Origin: Cerioporus squamosus
Lineage: Eukaryota > Basidiomycota > Agaricomycetes > Polyporales > Polyporaceae
Length of the DNA: 40,893 bases
Reading direction: 5' to 3'
NCBI GenBank assembly: GCA_022592435.1
Contig: JABYQS010000261.1
Coordinates: 1 to 40,893, forward strand
Made by a program: the position numbers and the translations under genes. Below the pieces are notes generated by a model, which saw only the letters and a program-made list of their open reading frames with translations, searched no databases and was not told where the DNA came from. The first letter of the stretch is position 1. Every line of letters begins with the position of its first letter. Below, one piece after another: positions 29,823 to 38,776 of this stretch.

Positions 29823-32021
29823 TCAGTCCTCGTCGCTCTCCAGTTTCGTGCGAGTCTGGATCGATTTGCGCTTCGTCCTCGTACCTTTCCCTTTCCCAGC
29901 TCCTTTGTTAGCATTGATCAATGGAGAGACGTAGTGCTGTGCGTTCCGTTCCAGCACCCGCACGAACTCTTCGTCATATTCAACGCATGTCATCTTGTAT
30001 GTCCCGATTTCCTGCGGGACAGGTCAACACGCCGCACTGCGCATATCTGACAGAACACTCACTTCCTCGCCCTGGTCATAGGCCTCTATCATGTCCCGAA
30101 GGGTCACTTCCTTCCGGATATCGCCCATTCTCAGCGCGGCGTCCTCATACTCTTCTTTCGTTGGCTCGTAGTCGGCACCTCTCTGCTTCCGGAACCAGAC
30201 TCTGAGCGTGACTTCCGACCCCCAAGCACTGATATGAACACCGTATGCCCACGTGCTCCGTACCTACGAAAGTATGATTGTATGCACAGATGAATCAGTG
30301 TTGAGAAGGCACACCTTGTCTTTCTGTTTCTTCCACTCGTCGGAAGTGAGCGATATGCCTGGCACGAACCTATACTGGCCCATATACACCCACTTGGACG
30401 CGCCGAGACGCACGAACGTCCGTAAGGGTCTCTGAGTGCCGTGCCAACCGTCCCACGCCTTTCGCGGACTGAAGAACAAGCCAGAGTGACCGGGACGAGT
30501 AGGGGCGTGCGGGTTGAACTCCAGCGTCAGGAACGCCCAATCGCCGAGCCCGTGCCACGCGACGCGGTCGTCCGAGATCTTGGGGAAGGTCGTCTGCGTG
30601 CTCCCGCCGTACAGGTTTGAGATGTAGTACCGGGAGAAACCGTACTCGGCTATCTCCTTGGGTAGGGAGATAGGATACCGGTGGGTGAGACCCTCCCATC
30701 CCAGAGCTCCGAGAAGGAACTCGTCACTGAACTGGCACTCTTTCTTTACTTTGGCATCGGGCTGTTGTAATGCACTGAGGTCGTCAAAAACAACGTGATC
30801 GAGTGAGATGAGGGACTTACATTCCTCAGTTGCTCCACAGCGTTCCGCAGCGCTTCGGTCCCGTGGTTGCCGTCGTTACCGACGTCGCCGATCGGTACGA
30901 CGGGAGGCTGCAACTCTCGCTGGTCCGGATTCATCTTGACATCAACAGAAGCTGCCACTGCATAGTGATTAGGCGCATCCTCTCCCGTTGTGGCAGACTT
31001 ACGTGCAGCGGACTGCCGGGACGCGGCCTGTCGGAGACGCACGTCCTTCAGAGTAGGCAATACGATCTCTACCAGGGGTCTCCGTTCAAGCGTCCTGGCA
31101 CCAGAGCTAGAGGATGAACTGGATGAGCTTGGATTCTCCTCCTGCTTGAAGTTTCAGTATCTTCAACGCTGGGCACGTCATATCACAGACCTGCAGGTCA
31201 GAGAGCTGCGTAGTGTGTTCTACCACCTCTGCTTTCACCACGGGCCGTTCACACGTGCTTGCACTAGACCGGGAGCTTGTGCGAGGTGTGCTTGCATGCT
31301 GCTCCTGATAATGATTAGACATCGTCAATGCTGCATACATCGTAGTGTTACAGACCGGTAGTGCAGGGATCCTCGTTACGTCTTCGACCTTCTCTTTCAC
31401 TAAGGGTCGTCCGCGCGTGCTGACACCAGAACCAACGGTCCGGGATGTGCTGGGGGAGCTCGAGCCTTCCTCCTGATGGCAGACTCAGTATTGTCCACAG
31501 CGCTTCGCATAACGCTTCACGGACCTGCAGTGCAGAGAACTGCGCGACCGTGGCAGCGTCTGCAGTTGTCTCTGCTTTCACTAGACTCGGCCAGGGCTCT
31601 TCGAGGCTCGGCAGTGACGATCCTTCCCGTGTTTTCTAAAAGACACCAAACGGTCAGTAAAACGCATCGCCATGAGCCATCCGACTTACCAGCTTTTTCT
31701 CCATCTGCTGCTTGGCTTCGTTGTCACCCGGGCCTGTAGACCTGGAGCGCTTCAAGATCCGCGCATGACCATCCGGTACTAGTTCTGCCTTTGGAGGTAT
31801 TGGAGTGCGTTCCTATACGGACAACCAGTCCACGATGTGTCTCGTAACATCAGCTGATGTCGATGATAGATGTCGTGTGCGATACGAACGAGAATCTTTG
31901 TATTCGGAGGCGAGACACCATGACGGTCGATGGGTTTGACGTCCGCAACTTCCTCCGACTTGTACGGGGACATCGTGTGAGCTTCAGCCTTTGTGCGGGT
32001 TCTGTTTAGCAGCCAGTTCAT
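29823..32021 (-). CDS. DUF6697-like protein, paralogue B, with an array of repeated exons
   Basis: Ten exons (32021-31890, 31812-31690, 31635-31525, 31472-31356, 31304-31191, 31141-31003, 30957-30821, 30761-30315, 30263-30063, 30011-29823) keep frame throughout and give 569 residues. The core (residues about 292-530) matches paralogue A block for block: YISNLYGGSTQTTFPKI, WHGLGDWAFLTLEFNPHAP, GLFF, WVYMGQYRF, then WAYGV...VWFRKQRG and MTCVEYDE. The tail is a Lys/Arg-rich nuclear-type sequence ending ESDED. Exons 3, 4 and 5 (111, 117 and 114 nt) are repeats of one unit: Ser/Thr-rich start, R/E-RP-L/V-VK-centred middle, Leu-Gln or Leu-Pro end. Their introns are 52, 51 and 49 nt with GTCYGTRA donors. 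Exon 6 continues as RPLVEIVLP, matching exon 4 of paralogue A (ARIEVVLP). The acceptor of exon 7 (30957 or 30951) is ambiguous but phase-neutral. The molecular function is unknown. Confidence 0.75.
31142..31635 (-). repeat. Tandem exon-intron repeats inside DUF6697-like paralogue B
   Basis: Three consecutive exon-intron units of about 163, 168 and 163 nt follow each other. Each exon ends in CTGCAG or CTACCG, each intron opens GTCCGTGA, GTCTGTAA or GTCTGTGA, and each acceptor CAG is followed by GAG. The units are too diverged to be a recent duplication. Confidence 0.65.
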
Positions 32022-32338
32022 TTCATTTTGGATGGACCGTACGGTAGATCGTGGTAGTCACTAGTCAAGCAGGAAGCACGTTTTGTGGCCTGCCGCCGGC
32101 TAACTCCAATGGGCGCTAGCTGCGACACCCGCAACCCGTACCCGGAGACCAGGAAGTCACGACAGAGAGTCCAGAGCTTCAGCCCACCAGAGAAAGACTC
32201 AAGCAAAGATATCTGTTTTGAGCGTGCTGAGTGCTAAAACTACTCATTCGTACAAGCGGGCCAAGATGAATACTAATAGTAAGTAGTTGTGCGGCGTTGG
32301 TCCTAGCAAGACGAGCGAGGGTATATGCGTCAGACCAT
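32022..32338. other. Short intergenic stretch
   Basis: This joins the start of paralogue B and the end of the GH79 gene, both on the minus strand. No gene seen. Confidence 0.5.
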
Positions 32339-34100
32339 TCAGAAGTCCACCAAGACCGCCCCCGTAGCCGGCAAGTCCAAACCCTTGTTCAAGGCAACAC
32401 TCTCCGTCACCACGCTCCCCGACGGAAGCCCACTCGCCGTCTCGAAGCTCTGCCCCGCCCACGTCACATTTGCCGTATCGTCCGCGTGCTGGATGAGGAA
32501 CCGCCGCGCGGTCGCGTTCCCACTCTTCGACCCGCCCGTGAACGCAAAGTCGATGTGGACGTTCGGGCGCGTGCCCGTGCTGCTCGCGAGCCACGGGTGC
32601 AGGTTGACGAAGACCGCGCGGACGAGCTTGCTGCCCTCGAACGCGGCGTACCCGGAGACGTTTGTGTCGTTCACGGTGAGCTCGACGATGCGCGCAGAGC
32701 CGCTGTTGCCGACAAGGGTGTTGACGACGAGCCCACCGTAATATGCGGGCTGGACGTGCGGCGGTTGGGGTGGATTCAGTGGCGAGCCATCGATTATGGA
32801 GCGGTTGAGGGTGATGGGCTGGATCTGTCGACGTTTGGAGTTAGGGCCGACGTGTCGCTATGGGGAGATGGCACGCAGGGGGTACTCACGAAGTTGTACT
32901 TGTACCCGATTCCTTCATGGAAGAAAGCTTGTTCCATGCCTAACGTCGCCGCTTGCAGAGTGTAGTCGATCATCCAAAGTGCGATGCCCGCGGTGTTGCT
33001 CACGCCTGGAGCACCGTGGCACGCGATGCTGTTCGTTTCCCTGTGGCGAAGTCTTTAGTTTCTGAGGCACGGAGATCGCAGAACTGCAACGCACGCACCC
33101 TAGGATGTACCGCAAACCCTGTGCATGGGTCGCCGCGATGTCCGCGTTGAAGATAGTAAGGTTGCTACGAATGGAAGGCTTGCTCATGAACGAGACCAGC
33201 GGGAAACTGCCTCCATCGCAGAACGCTGCCGAGTAGCGGTGCTGGGATATCCTGTTGCGCATGAGCACGGGAACGCATTGCAATCTATCAGCGCTTCTGT
33301 TCTGGAAGTCAGTGGCGTTAGACTTACACGGAGATATCTTTCCCAGGCGCGCTGTTAAGAATACCAAGGTTGAAGATCTGGCGTGGAGTGAAGCCCTGTC
33401 CAGCGAACGCGGCACCTTGCAGCGAGACGGATCCAGTGCGACCTGTGATGCCGGCGGCCTGCGCGACAGGACCTGCGACGGAGATCCAGTCGGGAACGTA
33501 TTGGTTGACCGTCCAATTGCTCGGGCGGAGGCCGTTGTTCTTGTAGAGGTCCGCCTCGTTCCCAACTTCAATGAGGTCGAGAACGACGCCAGAGTTGATC
33601 ACCGAGGACGTCTTGAATGCCTTGATGATCGACTTGACCATATTCACTGCGTTGGTGACGTTGTCTGCACCGAAGTTGACGCCCCATGTCATATGCGTTC
33701 CGCTGGGGAGGAAGCGCGATAGCTGGTAGTACCCATCGCCGACCGTGATCGTGGAGGCCTCGGGATACGGTGTGACCGTGTTCGGGGGAGGGAACTGATC
33801 AACGTTGATGGTTACTGTGGGCGACCAGAATGTGTGATCCTCCGAGTTAGCACCGACGCGGATGTTGGGCGGGTGGCCAGTGAGGGCGGCGTAGTTGAGG
33901 ATAGCGGTGTGGACAAACTCGTTGCGAGAGTCAGTGCCCGTCCAGTCCGGCCAGTTGTCCTGCTCGATGGAGAACGAGACGAGTGTGGGGGAGAGGGTTT
34001 GGGCTCCGGACGGAGGTGAAAGCGGTACGGAGACGTTTACCGCAGTGACGACGAGTGGGAGAACGAGGGCGGTAGCTATGAGGCGCAAGGAACGGATCAT
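32339..34100 (-). CDS. Secreted GH79-family beta-glucuronidase-like glycosidase
   Basis: Four exons (34100-33328, 33251-33099, 33040-32890, 32824-32339) encode 520 residues. The ATG at 34100 begins a clear signal peptide (MIRSLRLIATALVLPLVV...), better than an in-frame ATG at 34136. The mature protein matches fungal GH79: SFSIEQDNW, IRVGANSEDHT, YYQLSRFLPSGTHMTWGVNFG, then IEVGNEADLY with Glu182 as probable acid/base, SQHRYS, and GETNSIACHGAPGVSNTAG with Glu310 as probable nucleophile. The C-terminal beta domain spans about 370-520 and has several NxT/NxS sites. GH79 members remove glucuronic or 4-O-methylglucuronic acid from proteoglycan or arabinogalactan-type chains; the exact substrate cannot be read from sequence. 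All splice sites are GT-AG and restore conserved motifs. Confidence 0.92.
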
Positions 34101-35378
34101 GGCGACACGAGGGTAAGGGACGGCTTGAGGATACATGACGGCGTAGCTCGTTATATATCCTTCAGGATGAGTTGTCGGAAGCTTGCCGCCACTGCTGTAC
34201 CTCTCGCAGAAAGGGCCAAGCCCGTTCCAATGGGAAGCGTTGGTCGAAAAGGCGGCAAGAAGTCATCGGACAGGAGCGTGCTCGACGTCCGCGATGGATT
34301 CGTGTACTCGTGCGAGGGACCGTCACTGAGAATGGAAGGGATTCGCACTGCATCCCAGGACGGTGATCCAGCCCAGCCCAATAATAGCCCGCGCCATGCG
34401 TTCTCGTTCGCAGACGACATCGAGGGCAGCGTCGTGGAGAGAAGACGAGGTGCCACATACACCCTTGCGAGCATTCCAACGCTGGACACCGTCGGGTGTA
34501 TGGGACTTCGCGATGCGCTTAACGACCGCCCATCATTGCCGGGTTCGAGTAACGCAGGTTGTTCCAGGGATGGCATGTTGTCCGTGACGATGTATTCAAA
34601 GGTTGCGGCGGCGCATGACTGGAGTGTTACACTATTGTTTCTGACGGTATTTCTGACGGTCGTGAGTAGTCTGCGAACCAGCTGACAAAGTTTACGATGC
34701 GCTCACCTGCATCAGGAGCATTGAATATGCCGTGGTCGTAGAGTTCAGCTGCCGGACATTTGGTGGAATATCAACGCAGAACAACCAAGAGCCCCAGAGG
34801 ATCCGCCTTGCAGCTCGAAGCAATAATCGAGTCGCCGAGAGAAGTTACAACTGATGACGGAGGATGCGATGGGTATTGTGCGGGTTTGTGCGGATCAGGG
34901 CATGAAGCTATTCTGAGGCTCGCACTACCCACGGCGCTGCAGAACTCATGGGGCATAGGTCTGACCTTCACCTCGCACAGAGCATGAGGACGGCACGCAA
35001 CGCTGCTACAGCGCTGATGGTCCAATCAGGGTTGAATAGGGTGCGAGCATCACACGCAGAACGTACCTATCGGAGGTTATGAACCCTCGACTGACCATCC
35101 GATGATGAGTGATTGGATTTGGCAGCCTCGGGGCATCCTCGTCTTGCTGTAGTCGAGTACTTCGACGTGAGATGGACTATGCTTTCTTTGGTGTAGGGGA
35201 TAGAAACTGCATGGCGAGGTTGTGGTTTACTTCCAAGCCAGTAGCGTCACGCTTGGCTGGAGATAGGGTGTGATTCTATCACGTGCACCCTATGTCACAC
35301 TTGTCACACCCGCCGCGCCCGCGCCGGCAGGACAGGACAGTGACTGGACGGTGACCTACTTGCTCCTCGACCCCAACA
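34101..35378. other. Divergent intergenic region upstream of GH79 and bL33m
   Basis: About 1.3 kb. A plus-strand ORF at 34125-34685 (186 residues) is open but has no recognisable motif and overlaps the GH79 promoter, so it is probably chance. Nothing else is supported. Confidence 0.45.
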
Positions 35379-35677
35379 ATGGCCGCGAAATCCAAGGCGA
35401 GGTGTGTAGCATATGCAAGACATCTAGTCGTACTCATGCTGATGTCGTTTTTCAGGACAATAATCGTCCGACTGGTGTCCACCGCCCAGACGGGCTTCTT
35501 CTACACGACGCAGAGGCTGAGATTAGGCCCGAGGTTAGCGGCGGTGAAGTATGACCCTCGAGGTGCGTCCTCTTAGTTCTTGCAGCTATGAAGCTGTGCT
35601 GACTTGTTGTGTCTTCTGTGTCTGCAGTGAAGAGCAGGGTGCTGTTCGTTGAGAGTAAGAAGACAGCAAAGAAATAG
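35379..35677 (+). CDS. MRPL33: Mitochondrial ribosomal protein bL33m
   Basis: Three small exons (35379-35401, 35456-35562, 35628-35677; 23, 107 and 50 nt) encode a 59-residue basic protein of the mitochondrial large ribosomal subunit. After splicing it reads MAAKSKARTIIVRL, then TAQTGFFYTT, LGPRLAAVKYDP and RVLFVESKK, matching the bL33 family over its full length; the family is normally 50-60 residues. Both introns are GT-AG (54 and 65 nt) and the joins fall inside codons for Arg and Val. The N-terminus is short and basic, as in other mitochondrial L33 proteins that have no long cleavable presequence. No single exon is long enough to be noticed as an ORF. Confidence 0.93.
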
Positions 35678-36288
35678 ACACCCATGCGACGCTCGATGCC
35701 TTACCACTAGTCTCCGACATCAACCAGACCACGGTCGGGAAAAGCTCGTTCAAGCTTGCTGTTGGGCTGTAGCCCATATCCTACATCGGTATAATGCGAT
35801 ATTCGAATACAACATCGTCGAGCCCGTTGCCAAGCTGGACCACTGCAATGGAGTTGGGGAGAGCAGCCGGAGTTATGTCGAACATAGCGGGCGCATCTAT
35901 ATCTCCAGTGCATATACTGGTCTAGGTATGTACCCGACCCTCCTTCCCTCCCGTTGGCGAAGGCATGCATGGTACAATTGGGACTCGGCATTGGCGCTTT
36001 GGCCAGAAGTTCGCGTCGCCCTGAACTGGTAGGAAGCCTTGTATCGTCGAAAGTCCTCTGACCCCCCTCTCCGCCCACCCATACTCCCATCCACATGATC
36101 CACATGAACCTATTTGTATGCACCCAACTTCAAATCGTGCTGGCACTCGCGGTTGGGCGCCTATCATGAACTTTCATCCAAGTTGCTTCGTAGCATCGTG
36201 GCACGCTCCTGTTCAAAAAACCCCTCAGCTATCAAATGTCCTCAACATGCATGGATTGCTGCTTTACCTCCGTTGGCTACGCCTGTGC
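35678..36288. other. Intergenic between bL33m and the Copia element
   Basis: No coding feature supported. The right end should be the genomic flank of the LTR, but the target-site duplication cannot be verified because the 3' LTR is outside the window. Confidence 0.45.
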
Positions 36289-36601
36289 TGTTGAGAGTAC
36301 ATGGACAGAAGTACGATACAACTCGAACGCTAGCATAGTTACACTACTGATAGCTTACTATCGGACCTACAATAGCTACTTACTTTCGTTACTTACTTTC
36401 GGCTTTCTCCGCGGGCTCGCCTTTACTCTGCCCGCGTCTACGCTCTTTTCCTCAGTCGTTCTTCCACCGACTGAGGTATGCTACGTCTCGATTACTCCGT
36501 ACACGATCCTTACTAACTCCTGTACCTAGCTAACGCTGCCCTTCATTAGGTACAGATGAATGGAGTCGTTCTTCCACCGACTGAGCTAACGCTGCCCTTC
36601 A
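36289..36601 (+). repeat. Candidate 5' LTR of the Copia element
   Basis: TGTTGAGAG at 36289 is a typical Copia LTR start and CA at 36600-36601 a typical end, four bases before the primer-binding site, giving 313 bp. The right boundary is better supported than the left, since the second LTR is not available for comparison. Confidence 0.55.
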
Positions 36602-36607
36602 TTAGGT
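36454..36607 (+). repeat. Two interleaved direct repeats at the LTR end
   Basis: A 22-bp sequence at 36454-36475 recurs at 36564-36585, and a 24-bp sequence at 36528-36551 recurs at 36584-36607. The order is A, B, A', B', with A' and B' abutting and sharing two bases. The second B copy contains the LTR end and the first bases of the primer-binding site. Confidence 0.85.
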
Positions 36608-36620
36608 TATGAGCCCTGCT
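36605..36620 (+). other. Primer-binding site for the initiator tRNA-Met half
   Basis: GGTTATGAGCCCTGCT is complementary to the anticodon arm of eukaryotic initiator tRNA-Met (AGCAGGGCUCAUAACC, with the CAU anticodon), not to its 3' end. The same internal site is used by Drosophila copia and yeast Ty5, which prime from a cleaved half-tRNA. It lies directly after the LTR end. Confidence 0.75.
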
Positions 36621-36732
36621 CACCTATAAGAGTGAAGCTCGTCTGGTCCATTGGAAGCTCGATCTCACCGGATCTCCTCGGATTCCCCTTCTCTCTCACA
36701 CACTCTATTTCCTCTCGCTTCTCTCTCTCACG

Positions 36733-38776
36733 ATGTCCCAACAAGGCTCGCCCAGCGCGGGCACTAATCCCCTTCCCACGACGACAGGTCAGACGACCAC
36801 AACGACGCCCTCATCCTCTGCCCCCAACGCTCACAAGTGGGAGCTTCCCTCCGGGGTCAACAACCTGCTCCCCAAGGATTCCCTGGAGAATGAGGAGGGC
36901 TATCGCCCGTGGGCGCATTTGATGCAGGGCGCGCTGGATTACGCGACTCTCTGGGAGATTGTGAGTGGCACGACTGTATGCCCAAATCCGGCGACGGACG
37001 CCGATGGTGCCCTGCTCTGGAAAAGGAAGGATGCTGCTGCACGGACTCTGATCCTGCGCTCCCTTTCTAAGTCCGTCATGAGCGCCGTCGAGAGCCAAGC
37101 CACGTCGGCGGGCTACTGGACTACCCTCAGGCAACAATTCTCCCGTACGTCGCTCACATCCGCCGTCTCCTGGTTCCGCCTTCTCGTCACCCCGCTCCCG
37201 TCCATCCACAACCTCGACGACCACATCAGATCGTTTCAGGACGCCCTTGCGCATCTCCAAGCGGCCGGTCTATACCTGCCCGAGCAGATCGCTGCAGGCA
37301 TCTTCCTCTCGACTCTGGTCGATCGCGATGGCGAGCACACGCAGTGGGCCGCGTTCACGGCGAAGATCACGCTCACGCCGACTTCGACGCTCAACGAGAT
37401 CGTCGCTGACGTCCGCAACGAACGTCACCGCGTCCTCGGACCCAAGCCTATCTCAAGCTCCAGCGACACCGCGCTGTTGAGCATGGAGACTGCTTACGCG
37501 GCGATTGAGCGCGACCACGAGAAGCGTGGTTCGAAGTGGTGCCGGAACTGCATGACGACAGGCCACTGGTCTTCGGAATGCCGGAAGGGGGCTGGAGGGC
37601 AGAAGAAGAGGGGAGGAAGGTCGAAGAAGAAGGGCGAGCGAGCGAACGTAGCGAAGGACGACGACGAGGCCGGGTCAGCAGACGAACAATCGCATTTTGT
37701 AAAGTCAGAGTACGTTCTCTATACATCTCTTGACAACTACGATCCGCGTGCCGTCTCCCCGTCTCCGTCCTGTCCAGACAACACGACACTCGATGCAGGC
37801 AGTGCGGACTATGCGTTCGCCACCAGCTCGTGTCACTCCGGAGCGATTGTCATCGACTCTGGAACATCGTCGCACGTCCACTCAGTCCGGTCGGACTTCA
37901 TCAACGTCCACAAGACATCCAGTGCAATACGAGGCTTTGGCAACGGCAAGACAACGGTAGCAGGCCGCGGTGAAGCACAGCTCATTGCAAGCACACCAGA
38001 CTCCCGCGGCTGCACCCGTCTCCGTCTCAAGGACACCTGCTACGCCCCGAATACCTCGCCCAGTCTCATCTCCGTCTCGCGCCTCGACAAAGCCAACTGC
38101 TACACGCTGTTTGGCCAGGGCCGCTGCGTCACGTTTGAGAAGAGCGACGGCGGCGCACTACTGCGCACCGCTCTAGCCAGCGACAAGGTTATTCTGACAG
38201 GCTCACTGGGTCCTGATCGCCTCTATCACCTGGATGTCCCGACCGACATCTCGCACCTTGCATCCGAGAATCCACACACCCGTCTCGAGGCTCTTCACGG
38301 CAACCTCGCCCATCTCAGCTATCCTGTGCTCCGCACGATGGTTCAGAAGGGACGACTGCGCGGGGTGAAGCTCACAAAGGCCGAGCTGAACGCCCAGCCT
38401 CCACCCTGCCCGTCGTGTATCAAGGGCAAGATGACACGCGCATCGTTCCCGCTCTCTACGAGCGGTCGACCGAAGCGCATCCTCGCCTATGTCTCTACCG
38501 ATCTTTGGGGCAAAGGACAGGTCGAAACACCCAGCGGTAAGCGTTACATGATGACGTTTACGGACCACTGGTCCCGCTGGCTTTGGGTCGCGTTCCTGCG
38601 ACGCAAGTCAGATGCGTTTGCGGCATTCAAGGAGTGGCTCCTCCTTGTGGAGCGCGAAACCGGAGAGAAGCTCTCGACTCTTCGGGCCGACAATGGTGGC
38701 GAATACGTCTCCGACGAATTCAAATCGTTCTGCAAGTCAAACGGCATTCGTCTGGAGACCTACATCTGCTCGCACT
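36733..38776 (+). CDS. Copia gag-protease-integrase (frameshifted)
   Basis: The polyprotein starts at the ATG at 36733 after a CT-rich leader. Gag fills residues 1-260; a C-x2-C-x4-H-x4-C knuckle sits at Cys270, Cys273, His278, Cys283. The protease has IDSGTSSH with catalytic Asp375. A pre-integrase His2-Cys2 zinc motif follows (LHGNLAH... CPSC), then integrase with STDLWG (Asp590) and RADNGGEY (Asp653). At 38771-38780 the expected motif HSPEQNG is broken: HS is in this frame but PEQNG is in the next. In this frame the ORF runs on with non-native residues to a stop at 38847. The loss separates the first two acids of the integrase triad from the third. Confidence 0.9.

Noticed and set aside
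34125..34685. 186-residue plus-strand ORF opposite the GH79 promoter
   Set aside because: No motif, and overlapping open frames on the other strand; judged chance in GC-rich DNA.
36811..37260. Antisense ORF inside Copia gag
   Set aside because: A shadow of the gag codon pattern with no independent support.
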